Source: an uncultured Lachnospiraceae bacterium
GTDB taxonomy: Bacteria > Bacillota > Clostridia > Lachnospirales > Lachnospiraceae
Direction: 5' to 3'
Assembly: GCA_947628045.1 (NCBI GenBank)
Contig: CANQYP010000006.1
Span: 1-36,542, forward strand
DNA length: 36,542 bases
A model generated the notes under the pieces. The model was not told where the DNA came from. It worked only from the letters and a program-made list of their open reading frames with translations, and made no database searches. The position numbers were made by a program, and so were the translations under genes. Within the stretch, counting starts at the first letter, position 1. Each line of letters begins with the position of its first letter. Shown in pieces: positions 15,461 to 22,589 of this stretch.

Positions 15461-15495
15461 GGCAGACAAGCCGACTCCAAAGGGAGCCGTCTGCC
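15461..15495 (-). promoter_or_regulatory. Stable hairpin in the 5' leader of the regulator mRNA
   Basis: GGCAGAC (15461-15467) pairs with GTCTGCC (15489-15495), and an inner CGACTCC/GGAGCCG stem closes a four-base loop with one mismatch and a short bulge. The hairpin starts a few bases after the predicted transcription start. It is followed by TTCTTATCGTTTTGG on the minus strand, which is too weak a U-tract for a sure terminator. It may stabilise the transcript or act as a leaky attenuator. Confidence 0.5.
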
Positions 15496-15508
15496 TGCCG
15501 CCGCTCTT

Positions 15509-15562
15509 ATCATATAACGTTCTTCCGCCTTGTACAATGCAGAAGATGTAACCAGTTTGTAA
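15509..15562 (-). promoter_or_regulatory. Promoter of the regulator/kinase operon with twin response-regulator site
   Basis: Plus-strand TGTAA occurs at 15547-15551 and 15558-15562 (11-bp period). On the minus strand a -35 box TTGTAC (15532-15537) and a -10 box TATGAT (15509-15514) are 17 bases apart. The nearer repeat is 32 bases upstream of the -10, identical to the spacing at the lipoprotein promoter. Over the 20 bases spanning the site, the two promoters agree at 15 positions. This suggests autoregulation. Confidence 0.75.
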
Positions 15563-15578
15563 AAATTTTCTCTTTCGG

Positions 15579-17375
15579 TCAATGGTAGCTCTTGATCCTG
15601 ATCTGCAGCGTCCGTCTGCCCATATACTCATTGATCGAGGGATAATATGCCACGGCAAGTTTCATGCCGTTTCCATGCCCCCGGAAAAGCTCCTCCACGC
15701 GCATCTCGCCGTATTTCCGGTTCAGATATGCGCGCATCTCGTCCACGTCCCCAAAATACAGCGCGTCCATGAACTGCCCTTCGCCGCAGCCAACGCGAAA
15801 CTTCAGCACATTCGCGTTTCTCCCGAGGATCCGGGCACTGTACAGCGCCAGTTCGGATTCGGAGAAATTCGGTTTCTCATTGCCCTTCCCGAACGGTTCC
15901 AGGAGCGAAAGCTGCTCAATAAATTCCTCCGACAGGGAACCCGGCGACAATTCTCCGTCAAGCCTGATCTTTTCGATCAGGTCTTCCTCGCTCAGCGCAC
16001 AGTTCTCGTTCAGCCTGCGGCGCATCTCCCCGATATTCTTCTGGTCCAGGGAAAACCCTGCCGCCATCGCGTGCCCGCCATAGTGCCGGAGCAGATCCTT
16101 GCATTTCATCAGCTCATCAAACATCGGGTACTCGTCGATGGAACGTCCGGAGCCCTTCGCCCCGTCTTTTGTGTCTGTCACGACAAAGGTCGGACGGTAA
16201 TAATATTCGCGCAGTCTGCCCGCCACGATCCCCGCGATGCTCTCATGACAATGCGGCAGATAGACGACCAGCACACGGTCCTCCCCGTATACGCCATCCT
16301 CGATCTGCCCGCACGCCTCCTTCACTGCCTGTTCCGTCAGCAGTTTCCGTTCTTCGTTCAGCTCCTTCAGCTGCCGCGCCAGAGTCAGCGCCTCGTCCTC
16401 TGTCTCGGACAGGAACAGCCGCAGCGAACGGTATGCCGTATCCAGCCGCCCGCTCGCGTTGATACAGGGACCGATGATAAATCCGATGTGATACGCGCTG
16501 ACCCGCGTCAGGTCAAGCTCACAGACCTGCGCCAGCGCCCGAAGTCCCGGATTCTCTGTCGTCGCGAGCCGACGCAGCCCTTCTCTGGCGAGAATGCGGT
16601 TCTCATCCACCAGTCCCACCACGTCTCCGATCGTCGCGATCCCGACAAACGGGAGCAGATCGCACAGCTCGCTCTTCTGCAGCCCGCAGAGCCGTCCGAG
16701 CACGCAGCACAGTTTCCACGCCACCGCCGCGCCGCACAGATCCTGAAACGGATAGCTGCAGTCCGGCTGTTTCGGGTTCACGAGCACATCAGCCTCCGGG
16801 AGAAGATAACGTCTGCCGGACGTTTTGTCCTCCTTGTACTTCAGCTCATGATGGTCGGTGACGATCACGGTCAGCCCCTGCTCTTTCGCGTACGCGATCT
16901 CCTTGACCGCCGTGATCCCGTTGTCGCAGGTAACGACCGTGTCGACGCCCTCCTGCACCGCCGCCTCAAGCAGCTCCCGGTTCAGTCCGTAGCCGTCCTC
17001 GATGCGGTCCGGGATCCGGTAATCCACGCTCCCGCCGCAGCGCGAGAGGATCCGGTAGAGAACATAGGTGGAACACACCCCGTCAATGTCATAATCGCCG
17101 ATGATCCAAAGTTTCTTTCCTGCATCGATCTTCTGTTTCAGCAGCTTGGCCGCCTCCACGCAGCCCTTCATGCGGTCCGGCGCATACAGGTCCGACAGCG
17201 CCCCGCGCAGATACCGGCGGATCGCCTCGTCTCCCTCTATGCCGCGGTTGCGCATAATCTCCAGGATCCTCGGGTCGAGCTCATACTGCCCGCCGACCGC
17301 CTTCCGGTCATATTCCAGAGCCGCCGGTTCCCCGAGCGGCTCCCAGATCTTTTCCCATGTATGCTTTCTCTTCAT
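15579..17375 (-). CDS. recJ: Single-stranded-DNA-specific exonuclease RecJ
   Basis: RecJ is a 5'-to-3' single-strand DNA exonuclease of the DHH phosphoesterase superfamily that works in recombination and mismatch or base-excision repair. The 598-residue product shows the metal-binding motifs in order: GDYDIDGVCS (about 93), TCDNGI (about 149), VTDHHE (about 172) and GPCINASGRL (about 307). The DHHA1 motif YGGHAMAAGFS lies near 435 and an OB-like C-terminal domain follows. The length is normal for Firmicutes. It begins 17 bases after secDF and is probably the last gene of scfA-scfB-secDF-recJ. The apt and relA genes that often follow recJ in clostridia are absent; the regulator/kinase operon comes next. 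Confidence 0.96.
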   Translation of the reverse strand: MKRKHTWEKIWEPLGEPAALEYDRKAVGGQYELDPRILEIMRNRGIEGDEAIRRYLRGALSDLYAPDRMKGCVEAAKLLKQKIDAGKKLWIIGDYDIDGVCSTYVLYRILSRCGGSVDYRIPDRIEDGYGLNRELLEAAVQEGVDTVVTCDNGITAVKEIAYAKEQGLTVIVTDHHELKYKEDKTSGRRYLLPEADVLVNPKQPDCSYPFQDLCGAAVAWKLCCVLGRLCGLQKSELCDLLPFVGIATIGDVVGLVDENRILAREGLRRLATTENPGLRALAQVCELDLTRVSAYHIGFIIGPCINASGRLDTAYRSLRLFLSETEDEALTLARQLKELNEERKLLTEQAVKEACGQIEDGVYGEDRVLVVYLPHCHESIAGIVAGRLREYYYRPTFVVTDTKDGAKGSGRSIDEYPMFDELMKCKDLLRHYGGHAMAAGFSLDQKNIGEMRRRLNENCALSEEDLIEKIRLDGELSPGSLSEEFIEQLSLLEPFGKGNEKPNFSESELALYSARILGRNANVLKFRVGCGEGQFMDALYFGDVDEMRAYLNRKYGEMRVEELFRGHGNGMKLAVAYYPSINEYMGRRTLQIRIKSYH

Positions 17376-17392
17376 ATCGTGCCTTCAGGCTC

Positions 17393-19537
17393 TTATTTTT
17401 CCGCCTTCGCGCCCACGCGGGTCTTCAGCACATACCACAGACCGCCCGTGACGCAGACGGAGGAATAGCCGCCTGCCACCACGCCGACGATCAGCGGGAG
17501 CGCGAACTCTTTGATCGTCGCCACGCCGAGCACGTACAGCACCGCAATCGTGAGGAACGTCGTCACAGAGGTGTAGATGCTCCGCGTCAGCGTCTGCGTG
17601 ATGCTCGCGTTCACAATCTCCGCAAGGGAAGATTTCTTCATCAGTTTCATATTCTCACGGATACGGTCAAAGATAACGATCGTCGCGTTGATCGAATAAC
17701 CCACGATCGTCAGCATACACGCGATGAACGTATTGCCCACGGAGATGCGCACCAGCGCGTAGCACGCGAACACGACCAGTACGTCGTGCAGCAGCGCGAG
17801 CACCGCGCTCCCCGCGAAACGGATATCCTTGAACCGGAACCAGATGTAGACCAGCATGCACAGCGCAGCCACGATCACGGCGATCACCGCGTCCTGACGC
17901 ATCTCGTTGCTCACGACTGAGGAGATCGTCTCGAAGTTGATCGCCTTCTCCTCGACTCCGTATGCCTCCTGGATCGCTGCGGAAACCTTCTCGCGCTCGT
18001 CCACGGTGAGCACACGCGTCTTGATGTTGACCTCGTTGGAGCCAGCCACCTTCTGGGTCTGGATCTCCGCGTCCCCGATGATGTCGCGGATGATCGGTTT
18101 CACGTCCGCGTCGATCTGGTCGATCGAGAGGTCCTCATTGAACAGCACGCTCGTAGCCGTACCGCCGCGGAAGTCCATGCTCAGGTTCAGCGCGCCCTTG
18201 CCCGCCGCGGAATTGATCAGCATCATCGCCGGTCCGACCAGGATCAGCACCAGCGAGATGATAAAGAACATTTTTCTTCTGCCCACGAAGTCGATCGGCT
18301 TGAGCTCTTTCGCTCTTCCGTAATATTTCTCATCCTTGAACCCTATCTCGTACAGCGCGTTCACCAGCAGCCTGGAGATCACCAGCGCCGTGAACATCGA
18401 CAGCACGATACCGAGCGCCAGCGTCTGGGCAAAGCCCTTCACGCTGCCGGTGCCGAGCAGATTCAGCACGAACGCCGCGATCAGCGTCGTGATGTTGCCG
18501 TCGAGGATCGCGGAAAGCGCTTTCTGGAAACCGGTCTTGATCGCCGGTTTCACCGCCTTGCCGTCGGCGATCTCCTCACGGATACGCGCGTAGATAATGA
18601 CGTTCGCGTCGACCGCCATACCGATCGTCAGGATGATACCCGCGATGCCGGGCAAGGTCAGCGTCAGGTCAAGCGCATTTATGGAAAGCAGCATCAGTCC
18701 CACATAGATCAGTAGGGAAAGACCTGCCACAACGCCCGGAAGGGCATATACGATGATCATGAAGATGATGACAAGCGCCAGACCGATCGCGCCCGCGATC
18801 AGGCTCGTACGGATCGCGTCCTGTCCGAGCTGCGCGCCCACCACCGTGGAGCGGATCTCCTCAAGCTCCAGGGAGAGGGAACCGATACGGATCGAAGAGG
18901 CAAGGTTCTGCGCCGACTCCGCCGTAAAGCTGCCGGAGATGACCGCCGTACCGCCCGTGATCGCCTCGTTGACGACCGGAGCGCTGATGATCTCGCCGTC
19001 ATACACGATGTTGATCACCTTGCCGACGTTCGCCGTCGTCGCGTCCGCAAACGCCTTCGTGCCTTCGCTGTTCAGGTCGAGCTCCACCACGTACTCGCGG
19101 TTGCCCATCTTGTCCTGCTGCTGCGCCGCCTGCGCGTTGTCCACCTGCGAGCCGTCCAGAACGACCGTGCCGTCCTCGAGCTGGAATTCCAGAGAACCCG
19201 GCTTGCCGAGCTCCTCGAGGATCGCGTTCGCGTCGCTCACGCCCGGGATCTCGATGTTGATCCGGTTCGTGCCCTCCTGGTAGACCTGCGCCTCGGTGCT
19301 GTAGCCGTCGACACGCTGCTGCAGCTTGTAGCGCGTATCGCTCATATCCTCCGCCGAGGGATTGTCGTCCACCGCCTGGTACGTGATGCTCACGCCGCCG
19401 GAAAGGTCGAGGCCCAGAATGATATTCTTCGCCGCGCCCGTCCCGCTCTTGCCGATGCCGAACGCCGATACATACGCCAGAAGTACCAGCGCCACCAGCA
19501 GACCTGCAAGTGTCCATGTAGCTTTTTTCTTGTTCAT
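17393..19537 (-). CDS. secDF: Fused protein translocase subunit SecDF
   Basis: SecDF uses the proton or sodium gradient to help pull exported proteins through SecYEG. This 714-residue fusion has the SecD half first: TM1, then GLDLSGGVSITY near residue 42, a large external P1 domain to about 240, and five helices including GMAVDANVIIYARIREE. The SecF half begins near 415 (RRKMFFIISL, then LSMDFRGGTATSVLF) and ends with five more helices including GYSINATIVIFDRIREN. The length is close to the Bacillus fusion. AAGGAG lies about seven bases before the ATG. It is in line with scfB and recJ, the usual clostridial neighbourhood. Confidence 0.97.
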   Translation of the reverse strand: MNKKKATWTLAGLLVALVLLAYVSAFGIGKSGTGAAKNIILGLDLSGGVSITYQAVDDNPSAEDMSDTRYKLQQRVDGYSTEAQVYQEGTNRINIEIPGVSDANAILEELGKPGSLEFQLEDGTVVLDGSQVDNAQAAQQQDKMGNREYVVELDLNSEGTKAFADATTANVGKVINIVYDGEIISAPVVNEAITGGTAVISGSFTAESAQNLASSIRIGSLSLELEEIRSTVVGAQLGQDAIRTSLIAGAIGLALVIIFMIIVYALPGVVAGLSLLIYVGLMLLSINALDLTLTLPGIAGIILTIGMAVDANVIIYARIREEIADGKAVKPAIKTGFQKALSAILDGNITTLIAAFVLNLLGTGSVKGFAQTLALGIVLSMFTALVISRLLVNALYEIGFKDEKYYGRAKELKPIDFVGRRKMFFIISLVLILVGPAMMLINSAAGKGALNLSMDFRGGTATSVLFNEDLSIDQIDADVKPIIRDIIGDAEIQTQKVAGSNEVNIKTRVLTVDEREKVSAAIQEAYGVEEKAINFETISSVVSNEMRQDAVIAVIVAALCMLVYIWFRFKDIRFAGSAVLALLHDVLVVFACYALVRISVGNTFIACMLTIVGYSINATIVIFDRIRENMKLMKKSSLAEIVNASITQTLTRSIYTSVTTFLTIAVLYVLGVATIKEFALPLIVGVVAGGYSSVCVTGGLWYVLKTRVGAKAEK

Positions 19538-19608
19538 GATCGTTATCTCCTTTATTTCTTTTGCGACAGCCGCCCGAAATGCAGTCGCCGCATTTTATTA
19601 CAGATTGT

Positions 19609-21177
19609 CTATTCCGCCAGCGCCGCCTTGATCATAAGCGCGCACTCCACACGCTTGCGCTGGAGCTCGCAGCCGATGTCGTAGGCGTCCCGGATCGTCC
19701 CGTGGAAATTGTAGGAATTCGCCGCGCAGCCGCCGCTGCAGTAGAACTTCGCGAAACAGCTGCGGCACTTCTCCTTCGTGTAGACGTTGCAGCGCTTGAA
19801 CTCGTCCACGATCTCCGGTCGCGTGACGCCCTCGTCCACATTTCCCATCAGGTACTTCTCAACCCCGACAAACTGATGGCAGGGATAGAGATCTCCCCAG
19901 GGCGTCACGGCAAGGTACTCCGTGCCGGAACCGCAGCCGGACAACCGCTTGTACACGCACGGACCGCCGCTCAAGTCAATCATATAGTGGAAGAACGTAA
20001 AGCCGCGCCCCACCTTCTCGCGTTTCACCATCTCAGCCGCCAGCCGGTCATACTCCGCGAAGATCTTCGGCAGATCCTCCTCCCGGAGCGCATAGTCCTC
20101 CGCCTCCGGAGCCACCACCGGCTCGACCGAGATCTGCTCAAAGCCCTCGTCCGCCAGATGCAGAACATCGTTGGCAAAATCCAGATTGTAATGGGTAAAC
20201 GTCCCGCGGACGTAATATTTCTGTTGTCCCCTGCTGTCCGCGAACCGCTTGAACTTCGGCAGCACCAGATCGTAGCTGCCCTTGCCGCCCCGAAACGGAC
20301 GCATACGGTCGTGCACTTCCTTCCGCCCGTCCACCGAGAGCACCACATTCGCCATCTCGCGGTTGCAGAACTCCATGATCTCGTCATTCAAAAGCACGCC
20401 GTTCGTCGTCAGCGTAAAGCGGAAGTTCTTGTTGTGCAGCTTTTCCTGCTCCCTCCCGTACGCGACCAGATCCTTCACGACCTGCCAGTTCATCAGCGGC
20501 TCGCCGCCGAAAAAGTCCACCTCGAGATTCCGGCGATCCCCGGAATTCGCGATCAGGAAATCCAGCGCCTTCTTCCCGACCTCAGAGCTCATCAGCGCGC
20601 GTCTGCCGTGGTATTCGCCCTCCTCCGCAAAACAGTACCTGCAGGCGAGGTTGCAGTCGTGCGCGATGTGCAGGCACAGAGCCTTGACCACCGTACTGCG
20701 CGCCGTGTAATCGGTGATCGCATTCTCGTACACGTCCTCCGAGAACAGCACGCCGGCGTCCGCGAGCAGCCTGCACTCCTGCAGCGCCTCGCCGATCTCA
20801 TCGGTCGGATACTTCGCGATCAGCTCCTCCATGATCTCAGTCAGAAGTCCCGCCCCTGGCAGATCCTCCGGCTGCTCCGCCGCTCCGTTCCCACGCTGCC
20901 CTGACGCATCGATCTGCTCTTCCGTCTGGTTTTCCGACTCTGCTCTGATCCGATCTTTCAGCTCTTCTGTCTGGCTTTCCGACTCTGCTCTGGTCCGGTC
21001 GTCCGGCTCTTCCACCTCTCGGACGATCCTGTGCATCACCTGCACGATCTTGCGCTCCGGGCATTTCTTCAGCAGCAGCTCAATCACCTCGTACACCAGC
21101 TCGTCCACCACATGGACGGAGCCGCTGTTCACATCCAGCACGATGTTATATCCGTTGTTCTTGTATTGATGGATCAA
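19609..21177 (-). CDS. scfB: SCIFF peptide maturase, radical SAM/SPASM thioether-forming enzyme
   Basis: This radical S-adenosylmethionine enzyme is predicted to join Cys sulfur to a carbon of another residue in the SCIFF peptide. The radical-SAM cluster motif is C175-x3-C179-x2-C182. A C-terminal SPASM region carries the auxiliary-cluster cysteines (CGSGTEYLAVTPWGDLYPC, then CRSCFAKFYCSGGC). The N-terminal ~150 residues (IHQYKNNGYNIVLDVNSGSVHVVD) form the RRE-like peptide-binding domain. That domain is interrupted by a charged insert at about 56-113 with a 15-residue tandem repeat, which makes the protein 522 residues against the usual ~450-460. The start is TTG at 21177, chosen because GGAGAGGAG lies seven bases upstream and the family begins MIH(K/Q). 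It follows scfA. Confidence 0.95.
   Translation of the reverse strand: MIHQYKNNGYNIVLDVNSGSVHVVDELVYEVIELLLKKCPERKIVQVMHRIVREVEEPDDRTRAESESQTEELKDRIRAESENQTEEQIDASGQRGNGAAEQPEDLPGAGLLTEIMEELIAKYPTDEIGEALQECRLLADAGVLFSEDVYENAITDYTARSTVVKALCLHIAHDCNLACRYCFAEEGEYHGRRALMSSEVGKKALDFLIANSGDRRNLEVDFFGGEPLMNWQVVKDLVAYGREQEKLHNKNFRFTLTTNGVLLNDEIMEFCNREMANVVLSVDGRKEVHDRMRPFRGGKGSYDLVLPKFKRFADSRGQQKYYVRGTFTHYNLDFANDVLHLADEGFEQISVEPVVAPEAEDYALREEDLPKIFAEYDRLAAEMVKREKVGRGFTFFHYMIDLSGGPCVYKRLSGCGSGTEYLAVTPWGDLYPCHQFVGVEKYLMGNVDEGVTRPEIVDEFKRCNVYTKEKCRSCFAKFYCSGGCAANSYNFHGTIRDAYDIGCELQRKRVECALMIKAALAE
20911..21000 (-). repeat. 45-bp tandem duplication inside scfB
   Basis: Two adjacent 15-codon units encode DRTRAESESQTEELK and DRIRAESENQTEEQI (residues 60-89). 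They lie in the insert that splits the N-terminal RRE-like region of the maturase and keep the reading frame. Confidence 0.85.
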
Positions 21178-21194
21178 TGACAGACTCCTCTCCT

Positions 21195-21278
21195 GTCAGA
21201 CCTCAGGTCGCCGCAAATCCATGAAACAGTGCCTGCAACAGACAAGCAGCGAAGCTGATCCGCTGCCTGTGGTCTGAC
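21195..21278 (-). promoter_or_regulatory. Structured spacer between scfA and scfB
   Basis: GTCAGACC (21195-21202) and GGTCTGAC (21271-21278) form an 8-bp outer stem. Inside it, ACAG-bulge-GCAGCG pairs with CGCTGCCTGT around a nine-base loop, and a quasi-palindrome GACCTCAGGTC sits next to the left arm. No U-tract follows, so it is more likely an RNA-processing or translation-control element that sets the high peptide-to-enzyme ratio than a full terminator. The function is inferred. Confidence 0.5.
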
Positions 21279-21312
21279 GCGTATTTTGTTTGTTACCAGT
21301 CTGACACTTGCC

Positions 21313-21456
21313 CTATTTGCTCTGCTCACACGTCTGGTTGCCTACCGTACAGGACGTCTTGCACGCGGACTGGCAGGAAGTCTGGCACTCGCCGCAGCCG
21401 CCCTTCTTCAGCGTGCCCTGTAACGGTTTCGTGTTCAGCGTCTTGATATGTTTCAT
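21313..21456 (-). CDS. scfA: SCIFF ribosomal peptide precursor (six cysteines in forty-five)
   Basis: This 47-residue precursor peptide begins MKHIKTLNTKPLQ and has the diagnostic six cysteines in its C-terminal half (C21, C24, C28, C32, C36, C43), with the GGCGEC and SAC-KTSC spacing of the SCIFF family. ScfB is expected to install a thioether bridge in it. AAGGAG at 21466-21471 lies nine bases before the ATG. The gene sits 135 bases upstream of scfB, the arrangement found across Clostridia. The final biological role of SCIFF peptides is not settled in what I know of the family. Confidence 0.96.
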   Translation of the reverse strand: MKHIKTLNTKPLQGTLKKGGCGECQTSCQSACKTSCTVGNQTCEQSK

Positions 21457-21593
21457 GCCTGTATTCTCCTTATCCTCGTATTTTCTTCGGTCATATCGTC
21501 TCCGTCCGACAATCGCCGTTTACGGCTCTGATCTTATGGACTCCCATCCGAGCCGAACGGTTTTATCTCCTTCTATGACCGACCCTGTCAGGT

Positions 21594-21602
21594 ATTGTAA
21601 CA
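21594..21602 (-). promoter_or_regulatory. Possible extended -10 promoter for scfA
   Basis: On the minus strand TACAAT (21594-21599) is preceded by TGT, an extended -10 signature, in AT-rich DNA. No good -35 box is seen. The predicted leader to the scfA ATG is about 130 bases. Confidence 0.45.
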
Positions 21603-21724
21603 CAGAACTTGAGAAAATAAAAGAGGTTTCTTAAAAATAAATCCCTCGCGCGCATAAATCGCATGAACCCTCTTTCCTGACGGAACGAAAACGTGTATAC
21701 TGACAGCATTGGAGGAAAACGATC

Positions 21725-22468
21725 ATGAATATCCTGTTTCTCGGCGACAGCATCACCGACTGCGGTCACTGTTTCACCCCGGACAACCTCGGAGACGGCT
21801 ATGTGAAAATACTCTCACTTCGATACGGCATATCCGCCGTGAACGGAGGGAGCGACGGGTTCACCTTCCCGGATATGCTCCGCAAATGGAAACTGATGTA
21901 CGCGCAAAGAGCATATGACGGCATCGTCGTCACCTGCGGCATCAACGACGTAAGCGTGATCGCCGACCTCGCGGAAAGCGGCAGACATGAGGCAGCCTCC
22001 GCGTTTCTGGAGGATTCCATGACGGCGCTGCGGATGTTTCTGGACGAATTGCGCGTTAGGACTGAATCGCAAGAATCCGATACAGCTGCCCCATCGTCCA
22101 CGCGCGAACTAAAGCATAGCGGCTCTGTCCCGTCGTCCGACAGCCCCAGGATCCTGCTGCTGGAGCCGTTTCTTTTCCCGGTCCCGCAGGCACGTCTGCG
22201 CTGGATCCCTGCTTTGCAGGAAGTGCGCCAGCGCATGCAGGAGACGATCACAGCGTTCAATGCCGTACAGCGTCCTCTCGCTGAAACAGGATCTGTCCAT
22301 ACCGCAAGCGCGCCCTGCGCCCGATATGTCCCGACACAAGCTGCCCTGGACGACCTTGCCGGGCAAATCGGTTTGTCTGCGGTCACGACAGACGGGATCC
22401 ATCTGACCGGCAAAGGTCACGAGTGTCTTGCGAAACTCGTGGCAGATGCGCTTGAAATAGAGAACTAA
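21725..22468 (+). CDS. SGNH/GDSL-type hydrolase
   Basis: This 247-residue cytoplasmic-looking esterase or lipase-like hydrolase has no signal peptide. Block I is FLGDSITDCG (nucleophile Ser9). Block II is the glycine of VNGGSDGFTF, block III is CGINDVS (oxyanion Asn), and block V is DGIHLTGKGH with the Asp-x-x-His catalytic pair. A polar Ser/Thr-rich segment at about 112-142 interrupts the fold between blocks III and V and looks like a surface loop. The substrate is unknown; the family includes esterases, acyl-thioesterases and carbohydrate deacetylases. GGAGG at 21711 precedes the ATG. It stands alone, divergent from scfA and convergent with the EF-G-like gene. Confidence 0.88.
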   Translation: MNILFLGDSITDCGHCFTPDNLGDGYVKILSLRYGISAVNGGSDGFTFPDMLRKWKLMYAQRAYDGIVVTCGINDVSVIADLAESGRHEAASAFLEDSMTALRMFLDELRVRTESQESDTAAPSSTRELKHSGSVPSSDSPRILLLEPFLFPVPQARLRWIPALQEVRQRMQETITAFNAVQRPLAETGSVHTASAPCARYVPTQAALDDLAGQIGLSAVTTDGIHLTGKGHECLAKLVADALEIEN

Positions 22469-22539
22469 CCCCGCTTGACAGCACCCTCTGCTGAAAATCT
22501 CCAACACACTCAACAAGGTCTATCCGTCCCATAAGCAAA

Positions 22540-22584
22540 GGAGCAGCAACCTCACGGTCGCTGCTCCTGTATCATTGCTTTTTT
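22540..22584 (+). terminator. Intrinsic terminator between convergent genes
   Basis: GGAGCAGC (22540-22547) pairs perfectly with GCTGCTCC (22560-22567), with a further ACC/GGT inside. The flanking AGCAA/TTGCT can extend the stem. On the plus strand a run of six T follows at 22579-22584. It ends the SGNH hydrolase transcript and probably also blocks readthrough from the EF-G-like gene, which stops at 22590. Confidence 0.85.
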
Positions 22585-22589
22585 ATTTA

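Noticed and set aside
15582-17468. Long plus-strand open frame opposite recJ (628 codons)
   Set aside because: It is antisense to a clear recJ. Its His/Arg/Asp-rich composition is that of a mirror frame of a GC-rich gene, and there is no ribosome site or motif.
21480-21540. A short open frame (18 codons) in the scfA leader
   Set aside because: The nearest ribosome-site-like AAGGAG is about 20 bases from its ATG and nothing else supports translation.
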